A DNA stretch of 64,000 bases. Source: Apis mellifera (lineage: Eukaryota; Arthropoda; Insecta; Hymenoptera; Apidae). The stretch spans positions 21,839,352 through 21,903,351 of the forward strand of contig NC_037638.1 in assembly GCF_003254395.2 (NCBI RefSeq), in the 5' to 3' direction. Position 1 is the stretch's first letter, and the number at the start of each line of letters is the position of its first letter. Under the pieces are notes generated by a model. That model had not been told where the DNA came from, did not search any database, and saw only the letters and a list, made by a program, of their open reading frames with translations. This document shows positions 35,942-49,600 of the stretch, piece by piece. The position numbers and the translations under genes were made by a program.

Positions 35942-36197
35942 ATCGAGAACATGCATCCTCGAATTTTTCAAGAATCTAATACGATCACGAACGATTATTT
36001 TTGTCGTTCATAATTATCATTTGCAACATGGAAATATCGCGCGTTATCAAAACGAGTTTAACGCGGCATGGAGCAAGATTCTGAGATATGTACAGGAAGG
36101 AGAAAAACGGTATAATGATCGTGAAACTCGAGTAAAGCGACACATATCTCGTCTCCATTTCCTTGAGAACGAATGCACGTGCATAGACTTCTCGTAA
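35942..36197 (+). other. Candidate terminal exon of the small plus-strand gene
   Basis: After the acceptor cattcaattcag the single base A completes AG|A (Arg) from the exon ending at 34082. An open frame of 84 codons then runs to TAA at 36195. The peptide is basic and amphipathic: it begins SRTCILEFFKNLIRSRT, contains NEFNAAWSKILRYVQEGEKRY and ends ENECTCIDFS. With the first exon this gives a 113-residue protein, with the pogo-like element sitting in the intron. I do not recognise the family. An overlapping minus-strand frame (36058-36399) is similarly open, so chance is a real alternative. Confidence 0.25.
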
Positions 36198-37912
36198 CTG
36201 GTTCGGTCACGTATCTGCGATAAAATTTTATTCTCGATGGGAATCCTCGTCTTCGTCCTGGCTTCCTCTGACCAGTTCGTTTGACGCTGATTGATTCATC
36301 GATCACGCCGCAACCCAATCGTTCGAGATCCTTGATCCGTGTAATTTCATCCTTTAAAGTTCTGTCACATCGTCCTGTGGCACGATTGCTATCTCTCATG
36401 CATCTCGCTTTTAATTTTATCCAAATAAGAAAATATCGATCTTGAGTTTATCATGAGAAGTTCGGGGTATAGATCGATCGAAATCGCCGTAGAATTGTTG
36501 AAATTGAGAAAGGATCGTTCGTGGATCTTTTCTTCCTCTTCTTCTTCTTCTTCTTTTTCTTTGAGAGTTCAAAAAGAAAAGGATCGTTATCGGGATAGAA
36601 ACGTTCGATGCGGCACGCAACGCAGAAATGGAGTCACGGCATAGCTGGATTCCTATGGTATTTCGGGCAGGTTGGAATGAATATCTCGAAACGATTCAAG
36701 AGATGCGACGATTTTTTTTAATACCCATTTCAAGTACTTTTTTATAAATATAAATTATCGAACCTTGTTCACTGAACGACACTTCTGCTATTTATTCAAT
36801 TTCTCAACTTCAAAGTACGGAAGAAGTTTAACCGAGGATCGATCGAGTTCGAAGCCGTTCGATCGAGGATTCTCAGGCAAAAGCCTCGAAGCGATTTAAA
36901 ATGCATCATCGAGAGAAATTCGACTCGTCTGGAGTGTCGTGAAAGCGAGGGGGGAGGAGATCGTCTTACGTGGCTCCGTTTCTCGCGTTAGAGAGTCACG
37001 GGTGTAGGCCACGAAGGCATGAAAACGAAACGGGAGAAGACGCAGGTGCTCCCGGCTACTCGGCCCTGTAATTAGGCTAGGAACGCCGAATCTGTCTGCA
37101 CAGGCAACGGACGGTAGCTGTTCACCTTAAGGGAAACGTGTCAAACGTGCTCTCTCTTCCCGCTCGAGAATTCACGCGCACAGAAATTTCAATCTCTCTC
37201 TGCATCGCTTCGTGTGCTATCGCGCGTCCATCATTCGTCCAATTTTACTCCCTTAAACTTAATGCAAATAGAACGAAAGAATATATATATTACACGTAGA
37301 ACTATACGAGTCTCGTCGAAATCTCTCTTATTAAAAATCGTCGTAAAAAATTCAAAAGGATAAAACTCGACTCTTGAAGACTTATCGTCGCATTGCCTTA
37401 CGCGTTATCTTACAATTTCATTTCCATGCAGACTCTTATCTGAAGGGGGAGAGAGAGAGAGAGAGAGAAAAAGATTCCCTCGCTCGCGCGATCCTCGAAG
37501 AACGTCGGTTCTCTAATCTCGCGAGAGATATCGTTCTCTAAGCGACCACCAAAGTGTCTGGTCTCGTAATCGTTAAGAGGGGGCAACAAACAGGCCGGAA
37601 GAAATTTGCTGCTCGCAACCGGTAGCCGCAACCGCCCGCGCAAAGAGGGAGGCAAGGAGAGGAGATTCAAATCTTCAGAGGTGCGCGAACGCGGCATTCG
37701 AGGGGGAAGCTCGAGAAGAGGGACAAGAGGCGGGCGGTATAGACGAGAGTGGCTGGTTTGAAAGAGGTACTTTACATTATTTCAAGAAGCCGGTTCCACG
37801 TAGTGGAAGGCGAAGTGCGAAGGAGGCGAATGAATGGCGAGCGGCTATAAAATAAAACGAGAGCCACCAGCATTGAAGGAACGCACGAAAGAAAAGAAAG
37901 AGGACGAAGACA

Positions 37913-37948
<36 letters not shown>
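37913..37948. repeat. (ACG)12 microsatellite
   Basis: 36 bp pure ACG/GAC array, a CpG-containing trinucleotide repeat. Uninterrupted CpG repeats decay quickly if methylated, so its purity suggests an unmethylated or young tract. Confidence 0.93.
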
Positions 37949-40900
37949 TTGACCGACGAGGACCTGGAAGAGGAAGTCGCGTGAGAGATTTAATTACACG
38001 ATCGGTTTAAAGGTTTTTCTTCTTAGCTGATCGCTAAGAAGACATTGTAAACTGGAAACACCGTGGAAAATCGCTTTCCATTGCTCATCTCCAGAGCTAC
38101 CATCCTCTTTGATTCATTGTTGAACGATTTTTAACAAGGTTAACGTCGATGTTTTTACTTGTCGGCCCTGGCTAATTTAATAGGGCGAACAGTTCTCCTT
38201 CTTCCTCGTGTTCGACTTTAATTCTTGGCGATTCTCTCGCTCGCTCCTCCTCCTCCTCCTCCTCTCCTGTCTCCTCTGAAGGCGACGCGATTCAAAATTC
38301 AATTTTATTTATAATTCGATTAGCCGGTCCACGTTTTTCACTGTCAACGTTTACGCGAGAGCTACAGCCTTCCGCATTTTATTTTTCCCTTCGAGTTACG
38401 TAGTTTCCAGTTAAAAAGGAATAAACGTAATGACGGGAGACAAAAATGGCGAGGACAATAACTACGTGGCGCCTAAGTTATTGGGATCTTAAGCGCGATA
38501 ATCTCATTTACGACAACGATTCTCTTTCGAAGAGAAAACAAAGAGGGACAAATTTCGCGATAAAAGATTCCTAACTCGTAAAGAAGAGAGAAACGTTATA
38601 TAACAAGTTGCGTATAAAATCGAATCCTTTTCGAGATCGGTTTTATATATATATATATATGTTATAACTGCCCTCGACGGGATTCTCTAGTTGCAAACAA
38701 GGCAACCAGACACAAGCAAACGAGCTTCCTTAAACATCGAATGCTTCGCTCTCGCCACGAGTTGCAACAACGATCCGAGCGGACCATGGAAGGCGCTAAC
38801 CGATGGAATTGGAATTACCTATAGATAGTCGGTGGCTTGCCAGTTCGGCAATGCAACAAGAACAGTCCTTCACAGAGAGGAATTAGGATACGCGGTTGTA
38901 TTCACCGAAATCGAGCGTTCCACTTGAATCAGGAATTTCTCCGCTGGCCGAGTCGACTGTTTCTATGCACCTATCTATGTGAAATAGTTTCAGAATGGTT
39001 GTTGGAGCTCCCCCGCTATAATCCCCCGAAGGGACTTTCGTTGAAGTATATGCGCCCGTGTACACATCAAGGATCGATCATTGAACCAACTTTTTGTACC
39101 AGCGATTCCGTGAATCGGTTCACCTTGCTCGATTCGTCGATCTTCTCGAGAGCTTTTGAAAATGACTCGAGGGATAAATGGAGCGACCTGTATATAATGG
39201 GGTTAAAGGGAGTATTAGCAGAAGAAGCGACGGACGATGAATAAACGAAGAGGGTATCGATAATTATCGAGTGGGCCTTTCTTTAAAACTGGATTTCCAT
39301 TTGGTGAACCGAGACAAGCGATCCTTGGAAGGATTTTCTATTATTGGACGACAGTTACGAAAGCCGGTATTAAGTTTCCATGCGTTTAAATTTGGAAGAA
39401 GCAGGAAGAAAGGATCTTTTTCCTTTCGATTAGATCTTGTTGGAACTTTAACGCGGGGGTGTCGAAATTCGGATTTCTATACGATAGAATCCAAGTAAAT
39501 ATAAATTTGCCGATCAATGAACGGGTGGATAGAAAGAGAGACTGAGGAAACGCGCGGCTTTTGCCTCAGCCGCGAAGTTTGGAACAATGGCGACGACACG
39601 GGATCGAGGGGGAGGGGTTGCATTTCCCACGTTCCCCGAAAAGTTCCGTTTACCCTCGGCTTGCTTGGGCCAACCGAGTTGCATTATCGTTTAATTTCGT
39701 CCGCTTTAAACACACCCGCCCGCCACTCGATTGCCATTCTCGGTTCCGATTATCGCATTCTCTCCGCCGATATCCCGAAAACAATGCAACAACGCGATGC
39801 TCTCGAAGCGGATAAAACCGCTTTCTCGCCGGCCGCGACGAAAATGAAAAAAAATCCGAAACCGTGATGAACCGTGCTCGCGTAAGCCTACACAGGTGCA
39901 GTTATTGGGTGTTTTTCTCTCTTTTTTTTTTTTATTTTCGCTCCAAAAAACATCTCGTATCCCCACCCCTCCGTTATAATACCGAGCTCGACGCTACACA
40001 CTCGCCTATCCATCTATCCTCTTTCTCGCGGTGTTCCCACCCCTCCCCCGCTCTCTGTCGTTACTATTTCACGTAATTGCTATTGATTTTGATTCGCGGA
40101 TATACAGGTATCTCCTCGTTCGTCCCATCCCCCCGTGAAGTTATCTCCTCCCCCCTCCGCTACCCGTTTCGCGTCACACTTCCGCGTATCCGATTCCACG
40201 TTAATAAATGATATTTTAATCGACGAAATTTTCAATCGGGAGAGAGCGCAACGGGAGAGGAATAATTTAAAGTTTGATCAGGGAGGAGGAGTGTATAAGG
40301 TTGAACAGGATCGCTCGGCGACTAATTTTCATAATTTTCTTATTTCTTCTTATTTATCGTTGCACGTTCGGGAATTGGACGGAAAATATATCGGGGGAGG
40401 AGAAAATACGAGAGAGGATGCGATATCGATACATGCACGCACACGCACACACACATACATATTATTGATCTATATAATCGGCATTACGTATACGTTTCCG
40501 CGGGGTGGCAATTTGAATGTGGCGGGGTGGGAAGCAATTCAGCCTCCACGCTTGACGATGGATGGGCTCGATCAATCATATACCTCTTTCGAGCCACGCT
40601 CCGGATCGATGCTGCTCCCGATGAATAGTGGTTCGATTCTCTAATCGATCAGCAACCGAAACAATTACACGATCCCGTAATAAACCATTTACAATGGAAA
40701 GATCGGAGAACGCGGATCGGTTCGTTCCCAAATGAAGAAACATCCTCGGTATGGAGGGATGAGTCTCTCTCTTTCTTTCTCTTTCCGCGCGTTCCGCTCG
40801 ATAAATTGTCGAGGTTGTTGGGCTCGCGTGCGATCTCGCGCTGGAACAACGGAAAGCCGAATAACTTACGCGACAGCAAGGTCGAGGAACCGGCCCGAGG

Positions 40901-41686
40901 AAAAAGGGGAGGCGGCGGAGAAGGACAGGATCCGAAAAGTAATGTGAGAAATACGAGCGAGGGGGCCTGGAGCGAGGGTCAAGAGGTGCATCGGTGACCG
41001 TAGCGGTGAACGGCCGATCAAGGGTGGAAGAAGGAGGGGGAGGAGAGGAAGGAAGGGGCCGACAGAGATATTTGGAACGTTTGTTTGGCGTACGATCCGA
41101 GGGTATAGAAAGAGGAAGCCGGGAAGAGATATCGCGCGAACGCCTGTTGCCCGTTCGTTCTCGCTTGCGAAATAACCGAAGAATCTTATGCTCATTTCAC
41201 GAGTCAGGGAGAAAGGGTACCCGGAGGATTCCGTATCGGAGCCGAGATCGCCATTGTCACCACCTTCCTTTCTTCTTTGCCTCCTCTTCCTCCTCCTTCT
41301 CCTCTTGCTCTTTCTCTTTCCGCATGCTGCTCCCTCGTTGCAACCCTCGTATTTCCTCCAACCTCTGTGACACACGCGCGCGGCGCCGACATTAAATCTA
41401 ACGTAGCACAATGGTACGCGTTACGGTATATACAGGATATTTCGCGGATCGATGCCTTTTATTTCTGCATGGCCTCCTGCCACGGATAAACCGGGGCCGC
41501 GGTTATTCTCCGCGCTCGAAATCTCTCGCCGAGAGAGAGAGAGAGAGAGAGATACCTGCGGTTCCATCCATCGATATTGACGAGAGAACGGGTTTGTTTT
41601 ATTAGAAACGATGATGTTTGTTTCGGCGGAGGAAAGAAAAGAATCGACGATGAATGAAATCCGATTGAATTTAGCACCAAAGTATA

Positions 41687-41731
41687 TGTATATACTATAT
41701 ACATATATATATATACTATATATATATATAG
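41687..41731. repeat. AT-rich palindromic tract
   Basis: Alternating TATATGTATATACTATATACATATATA-like sequence that can fold into a cruciform (TATATGTATATA against TATATACATATA), followed by ACTATATATATATAG. Confidence 0.75.
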
Positions 41732-44700
41732 ATCCGTTTGTTCGATGGACAATTGTTGTAACCCAATTCAATACTATTCGACTCTATTTTTTTTTCTTTC
41801 TTCCTTTTTTTTTTTTTCTAACTTTCACGCTTTCAACTTCTCCATTGTTTGTATCAAAGCCATTGCAATCGTTTTATCGTCAAATTCAGGAGAAAAATCT
41901 ATCGATGGTTCTCGAAAAGTATTCTTCTTTCCTATATATATATATATTGGACCGTTTCAATTTTAGCTCGATTGCATATCTCGATCGATCAAAATTATTG
42001 CACCCCCTCCTCTCTTGTGATCTTTTTTCGAAAGGCGTCTCGCAACAAGATTTCGAACCGAACGATCATGTTGAGAGATTGGATTCTCGCAAGAGACAGT
42101 TCAGTCGGCGATTACAATTTAATCCGGCAGACGTTTCGACTTGTCGTATTATACTCCGGTATTATATTACGAGCTTCCGTCTGCGCGACGCTGATATTTC
42201 GCGTCACGGCTGTACATTTCAATTTGTCCGACAAATCCGCAGTTTCCGGCTGAATCGCGGAATTTAACGCGATCGCTTAAATTTACATCGCCCCCCCTCC
42301 CTATCCAAAGGAGGAGGAGAGGAGTTATTATCGATCCCTTCTTCTGATTGTAACATTTATCGCGACCCAATATTATTCACGACGCGCGAATAAATAGGGC
42401 GCGGCCCGATTAATCCATTGCCAGTCTATAAAATAATAAATAAAGCGGGTGCCACGAACGAGTTCGCCGCTACGCGCTGCTGCCTAATTAAAATTGCGGT
42501 GGCGATTAATTCGTTGCACGTAAACGCCGGCGAAGAAAAGCTCGGTTTTTCTAATTAAAAATTACCGCGCCGCGCTAATCTCGCCCCCTCCCCACCCCAC
42601 TCCCCCCCGTTTTTAATTGCACGCCGTTGCGAGATAATACGCTTCTTTTTTCTCCTTTTTTTTCTCCCCCGAATCTCTTTCCCCGAACAGCCTCGTTTTC
42701 ATGTTTGCGCGTAACGCGTCCGGGAAAATAGAATCTTCGTGTAAACCCCTTCGTGAAATAACGAATCCTTTTTTTTTTTTTTTTTCTTTCTTTCTCCTCC
42801 CTTGAATAGAACACGTAGTTTCTATTCGTAGCGAGGCATACTTGCTTGCGAACCGAGCTGGAGAAGGAGAAGGAGGAGAAGGAAGAAGAGGAGGATTGAT
42901 TAATTCGATATCGCAAGCTTCGGCTTTTTTTACCGATGTCCGATCAATTTTCCTTCCCTTCCTCCGCGGCTGGCGGCTCATCGTGGAAAATCGATCCGTT
43001 GTTATAGGGAAGCTCGACTCGAGAGAAAAAAAAAGTAGCTATAGCTTCGAGGTTAATATCCATTCATCCGATCCGAACAGGAGCGAAAAGCATCGGCGGA
43101 AGAAGATTGTGCGCGTTATCTTCCCCACCTCTTTCACGTCTTTCGATTCGATCCTCCTTTTTTGCTCCTCTTTCTTCCTATATATATATCTCTCTCTCCA
43201 CTGTTCCTCGCTGGTGGCCGTCTTTCCTTTCTCCCCCTTCCCCCTCCTCGAGTCGATCACTACGGAGAAGCCGCTTCATTCCACGTTGATAGAAGGTGAT
43301 CGATGGGCCCGTCGTATTACCCGATGTATGGTAATGATACGTGGACGGAGGACCGCTACTTGTACTCTCCGAAAAATAGGAAAAATACCGAATAGGGATT
43401 GGAATCGTCGAGGACGAACATGGCGTAACGTTTCACCTTTGGAGAGAAGAAAGAGAGAGAGGGATGGTGAGAAACGTTCGAGGGGCTGTAGTTGAAGCGT
43501 ACAAGGGAAAGGAGAAGAAGAAGAAGAAGAAGAAACTCGGAGGAGGAAGAGAGGAATGGTGGAAGAAGGCCTGAAACTGCTAGTCGATATTTCATCCAGG
43601 GAACAAGCAAGATAACAACAGGCACGCCCTCCCTTTTCTCTCCTCGTTTCTCCATTTCACTGTTGGCGCGTTCCACCTCTTTCTACGAGTCGGCTAGCCC
43701 TTCAGCATCGTGCGCACTCGCCGATAGCCTCTCTCCGCTCGCAACTGAACCAGACTCGCAACCGTTTTAAAATATTGCCCGCCACCCCTTCACCCCGAGT
43801 AGTGCCGTGTTACAGCCCCGTTCCGCGCTCGTCTGCGGAGAAGTGGCCGGGGTGGAGACGATTTTGGGCAGAGATGAAGAGAGCTGTACCCGATACAAGC
43901 CGCGCGCGACCCTTGAAAATCCACCCGCCCCGGATTACTACCCTATCCCCCTAGTTTTCTAGTAGTAATAGTAGTCTCGCGCCACTTTTCTTGTCTGCCG
44001 GACGGATTTCCCTCTGCCGAGGTCCGCGATCGTCGTCTCGATCGGCCCACTCCACTTCCCATGGTTTCGAAAAATCCATGGATGCGGCCCATGTGTTTAC
44101 AGTCAAGTTTTAGAGATAAGGACGAGACTATGATCGATCGTAGGAGAGAAGGGAGTTTGGAGAGGCGAGAGATAATATTATTCTTTTATATATCCTGTTG
44201 ATACGAGTACTGGCATAGATTCATAGAAATTGGTTATTTCCAAGGATTTTCTCGGACAAGGTTGGATGTTTGTGAGGAAGATCTTTGCGCGAAAATAAAC
44301 TCGCGGAGGCGATTTTACTTGCATCGTGTAAATTTTGTAAAATGGAAGGGAAACAATAATTTCGACGCATAGATTTTGCGTCGTTAATCGATGGCGAGTC
44401 GATGATGAATACCAAATGTTATTTTTCAAAGCGGTTACCAACTAAAATTAACTAGAATTCATCTTTGTTGAAAGTTTGGCTTGTAATAATAAACGTGGTA
44501 AAAAGAGAAAAAAAGAAATAGATGGAGAAAAAGGCGAATGAAATTCGTGGTCGAAAATGTTTCACATTTTCTCATCGCATCGCAAGTAAGTGCACCGTGG
44601 AAAATGCCAATTTGCAGAAAACTGGCAACGGACGATCGGCTTGGCCACGATCCCTCTCGGATGATGACTCGCCGAAACGAGCTGACTGGCAGTTCCCTGA

Positions 44701-45921
44701 TCCTATTTTGGCAGGTTTCTTCTCTCTCTCTCTCTCTTCTGCTTCGACTTCTAACGAATGCAATTTGCCTCGCTGTTTTTTTACCGAGTAACAATGGCGA
44801 ACGTACGAGAAACGAGCCGCGTTCTCCTTCGTTCTACGAATAAGAAAGAAGAACGGGGGGAGATGGAGCCGAGGCAAAAGCCCTCCCCTCCCCTCCCCTC
44901 TCCCCCCCGTCGCGGTTCCCTTTCTGCGAGATTGAAGGGTGTTTCTGTCTCGGATGAGGCTACAGCTTGGCGAAGTTATGCACTTGTTGCTGGACCGCGG
45001 CAGCCTCTTTTATTCCGCCTGCTTGTACGTCCATTCGATCTTGCGAAAGAGGAAAGAAGAATCGTGGCTCGTGAGTGGCCGCGACACAGGGGGAGGCTGG
45101 CTCTTCTTCTCTGCCCCTGCAGAGGGGAAACGAGGGCGAGATTTGTGCGAGTTGCGGGCGACCGAAACACGAGAGCCTAGGGTGTTGTGGGGAAACGTAC
45201 TCGAGAGTGAATAAACTATGGTTTTTCCTGCGGGATTATTGAGAGGGGGGGAAAAAACGAGGCAAATTTTCCTCCTCTTTTTTTTTTCTTCTCCTTTTCT
45301 TTTTCTTCTTTTGAGGACTGTTAATGACAGAGAGAAAAAGAGGAGGAGAAGGAGGGGAAATTTCTTGTAGCCTTTGTTCGAAAATATTGCGTTGCATTTT
45401 CTCTTTTTTTTTTTTCCCCCTGTTTTTTTTTAAACTCGAGAGAAGTTCTCTAATTGATATGCATGGTTTTTCGAGCACGAGTTATTTATTGTTTTACGAG
45501 ACGGAACAACGAAAATATTTACGATCGTGCAGAAATTGCGGTGGATGGAAGTAATTTTACATTCGCATGGCCTCGGATCCGGTCTGACGGGAAACAACAC
45601 GTCCTCGCGTGGAAATAAATGGTCGAAGCGGGGAGGCATTTCGTTAACCGCATTTTCGGCCCGATCTCGATCATTTTCATCGCGGATACACTCGACTGTG
45701 AAGTCCCGTCATTGCGTCGGATTACAGGCCGACCCTTTCTCGCCGCAGCGATTTTCACGCTCTCGCACGCACAAAGTGGCCATCCGTTCGAGTGGCCATC
45801 GCGCGTATTAGTGCACACTCGTGCACGAGCGTGTAAGTGACGAGGCAGGTTGCCAACACCAGAGAAAGTTGATGGGCAACGGTGGAGAAAAAGCCTTGAA
45901 TTCCAGATTGCAGGTGTTTCT

Positions 45922-45928
<7 letters not shown>

Positions 45929-45956
<28 letters not shown>

Positions 45957-45959
45957 TCG
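45929..45959. repeat. (CT)n microsatellite
   Basis: CT array with one interruption (TCTTTCTC). Confidence 0.9.
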
Positions 45960-46309
45960 AGAACGTTTTCTCGCCGAGATGTAAAAAAGCGCAGGGACAG
46001 CGTAAAAAGTTGGATAGGACAATTGTAATTTCGAATTAATTGCGGGGACGTTGGATCGTTGTCTCCTTTTTTAAACTAGTTTCGTACCGTTACTTCGATT
46101 ACGTTTACACGCGTTGTCAAGGTACAGTTATAAGTTGGTCTTCACGCAACAATCTATCGACGTCAAAGTTTTATCGGATATCCATTTATCAGCGCAAGAA
46201 GGGAAAGATTCCTTGGAGCGATTGCTCTTCAGATTATCGCCGCAATTAATTTCCACCGGGGCGTACCGATATTTTTTAAAATCTCCCCGATGTACAATAC
46301 AACGAATAG

Positions 46310-46341
<32 letters not shown>

Positions 46342-46483
46342 TAAAAAACACTGCGATTCGGCGCACGAAAGAATCAAAAATCCGGCTTTCGGATTCTAAG
46401 TTATCCGATTAACCGTGACACCCGTGCAATCTACTTGAACTGCTCTTACCGACCTCTGGAAGGGTCCATCCAGACCGTCTTAC

Positions 46484-46632
46484 CTTTTTCCTCGCCACTG
46501 GTCCCCGCTCTTCACGCTCCACTCCCATAAGTCGTTGAAAATCTCTCCGTATCTTTCGTGAAAGGCGGTCGGACACACCGACTCGCCGATCTTTTCACGC
46601 GTGTCCGTGTTGCGTCCACCAGCCGTGATTCG
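46484..46632 (-). other. Candidate coding exon, minus strand (unassigned)
   Basis: Forty-nine codons open up to a strong donor, GGAAAAAG|gtaagac at 46484/46483. The peptide contains ESVCPTAFHERYGEIFNDLW followed by EWSVKSGDQWRGK, with three Trp and normal charged composition, unlike the Arg/Ser-rich chance frames around it. Against it: the frame is stopped by TGA just upstream at about 46635, I see no good acceptor after that stop, and a second frame is also open. Phase 2 at the donor does not fit the 19969 Cirl acceptor directly. Not recognised. Confidence 0.17.
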
Positions 46633-49600
46633 TCACGCTGCTGAATGCGTCGAGCGCCTATTTTATTCCCCGTTTGTGTGTCCTCGCGTGTCCTCTCGTA
46701 CCGAGGATTACGTGACGTGGAAACTTCACCGTTTTCTGCCGTTCACCACCCTTCTCGGAGGGCATACGCCACGTTCGCCAACGAGATTCCCCGCGTCGCG
46801 AAATCGATTGTCGCGAACGACCGATACGAACCAGGGCACGGAATCTCTCTCTCCTCGATGTAATCTCCTTCCACACGGAGAATCTTACGTAAACGAGATT
46901 TCGGTTCGCGACTCACGTACACTCGATCATGCACACCGTCGATCTCTCCAAGATTCACGAGAATTTCTCGTGTTCGGACATAGGTGCTCGGTAGGTAGTG
47001 GTTTGAAGTGGAGACGGGATAGATAAAGGCGAGAAGATGAGCGACGAGTGACGAGAAATGGAAAGGAACCTCTCCTATCTACCAAACAACGTAGTGCACT
47101 TTAAGAGTGCCAGATAACGGGCATCCTGACCGTTATATTACCGGCCCTATAATTATTATTCCAGCCCTATCCCTCTCTCTCTCTCTCTCTCTGTCTCTCT
47201 CCACCTCCTTCCATCACTCCTCCCCCTTGTGTGCCTTCCTTCCTCCTCTTTTTTTTTCTCCCCCTCCCTCTATCCTCGAAACTTCCCCCCGCTGGGCCGC
47301 CTTCTTTTCTCTCCGACTGTCTGGAGCGCAAGGCCTCCTGTTTATCGAGACGAGAGTGGTCCCGGTTCGGACGGGACATCCGTAACTAATGACCCTGATA
47401 GCCGGCTATCTTCCTCCTCGCTCCGTCTCGCTCTCACCCCCGTCGAATCGGGCCCCGCTCGTCTCTCGGTCTCTCCCTCGCATAATTTCTCGTTCATTGT
47501 GTCTTCGAAGGTTAAGAATACCCGGCGAATCTTGGGAGTCACTTAATTAATTTTCCGTTTCGATGCCGGTCCAAAGGGGGTGGGGCATCGAAAAGCCTCG
47601 TTATCTCGACTTATTACTCCTCGCATCCTCGTTGTCCCCTCCCTTCACCCTCCCTTCTTTCCAACGCCAACTCACGCCAACCTTCCCTTTTCGTACACAC
47701 CTTTCAGCTACCTAACCTAAAGCGAGAAAGAGCGTATATTCGGGTATTCTTCGATCTTCGTGAACCGTGACGTGAATAAATAATACGCGTGACGATCTAC
47801 AAAAGGAGGGAGGATTGAAAGGTAGGAGAGAGAAAGGTAGGGCCGTTTCGTTCGTCATTCGTGGTATTTTTTCGATGTTCTTTCGGGGTTCCTTCGTCTT
47901 CTGTTCGGCAACACGAGGCTGATAACCGTGGATTTTAATTAAAATTCCTCGTTCAAGATTATCCCTACCCTCTCCCCCCTTCTTTTTTTTTCTCTCCTTT
48001 CTTCTCTTTTCTTTCCTTTTCTTTTCTCATCGTGGAAAATGGTTTCTATTCCGGTGCTCGTCAATCGCGCTTTCCAAGGGTTCCACGAAATTATATTGTA
48101 TTACTTGCTTTCTTTCTTTCTTTCTTTTTTTTATCATTTTTACGAAAGATTTCGGGTAAAATTTTAACATCTCGTTGCGAACAATCGTATCGAATCGAAA
48201 GAAACGGAAAGATACGTATTCACGTATCATCGATTTATCTTTGAACGGGGGAGGGGAGGAGAATTACGAGGCGCGGGAAAAATTTGTAGAAATGTCTTCC
48301 GCGTGTTACTCCGCGCGGTTGTTAATCGAATCGAACGATCTACGCGCGCAATGCAATCGCCAACTCGAAATTCCGAGGCGAGCGAGCGAGCGGCCGATCG
48401 GCTCGCCCTCGGCCCTTCTTCCACCACTCCGTGATATTTCTTTTGTCCTTTGTTCTCGCCGAGTTGGTACACGCAGCAAAAGCGTACACGAGAGATGGAA
48501 GATTCCACGCCTAATCGAAACGTAATAATTAAGCAGCCCTTTATCCGCGGGTAAATCGCATGCAACATGCAATATTGCATCCCGAGTCTCATAAATATTA
48601 CCGCGTTACGTTCACGTTTCACGTGAATCGTTTCTGAATTTCCCCTCTCTTTCTCTCTCTCATATTTTTTTCCTTTTGTTTTAATAATCCGCAAATTTCG
48701 AATTCACTTTATCCAATCTTTTTTCTCTCTCTTTTTTTTTTTTCGAAAGAAATTCAAAATTGTTCGACGAAAATTATCATGAATACACAATATACGGATA
48801 CAAATTTTGTACAAGAAGGGGGGTAAACAAGCGTAGCGGAAAATGTAAAATTACCGAGAATCGGTCGACCACCGGAGGGTGCAATTATCGTATACGCGAA
48901 AATAAAATTTTCGCGCTACGAGGTACCATTGTCCTGTGGCGCTTAAGCGTGCCATTTCCCCCCGAGGGACTGTAATTGCTCCTTTTTTTTCTTTTCTTTT
49001 CTTTTTTTTCCTCTCCCTTCTCCTCCGTATTTCGGCTCGTTAGTTCCGTGAAAGAGGGTCTACGCTTTGCAAGACGAGCGATGGACCGTAAAGATGTTCC
49101 GAATCTGTGAATGTGAATCTCGTTTCCTTTTTTTTTTTTTTTTCTTCGGCCGATCGATGTACATCTCGGACTCGTCGGAGAATAATTCGTCGGAAAAATT
49201 TCCTCGTCGTTCAATTTTTCAAGACGCTTATTGAATTCCTTCGTTCTTCTTTCTTTCTTTCTTTTTCATCTTATCTCCTACTTCTCTTTTCTTTTAATTT
49301 TCGTGTCCTATTATTATTATTATTATTCATGCTAATATAAGATCGATTCAAATTGGCATGGATTTCATTTTCGCAGTCGGGAACGGACAAATTATACTTG
49401 AATTCCGTGCAATTTAGCGGGATATCATCCGAGGGGATGATCTGTTGGAGCTTGCTCTCCAATCGAAGGAATATTTTCGTACGTTTCTCGGATTCTATAA
49501 ATGGAGGGACGACGAACATTGAACTGAATCACCGAGGTATCGGTTGCCCGAATTTTTTTGCACACGGTTGACGGAGGTTTCGTCGTTGATATAAATAACA

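Larger units (their letters stand above)
36400..46400. other. No supported gene; simple repeats
   Basis: 10 kb of mixed composition with microsatellites, purine-rich and pyrimidine-rich tracts, an AT palindromic patch at about 41687-41731, and many short chance frames. The 135-codon frame at 38837-39244 and the 218-codon frame at 41611-42267 have no domain or splice support. Confidence 0.55.

Noticed and set aside
36058..36399. 113-codon minus-strand frame
   Set aside because: Reasonable composition, but no splice partner, and it overlaps the plus-strand candidate exon, whose phase fits an upstream exon. Kept only as an alternative reading.
38837..39244. 135-codon plus-strand frame
   Set aside because: No domain, no flanking splice logic, mixed composition like that of chance frames.
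41611..42267. 218-codon plus-strand frame
   Set aside because: Runs through AT palindromes and a poly-T; Tyr/Ile and Phe runs come from the repeats.
46601..47026. 141-codon plus-strand frame
   Set aside because: Arg/Ser/Pro-rich, no domain; partly overlaps the minus-strand candidate exon at 46484-46632.
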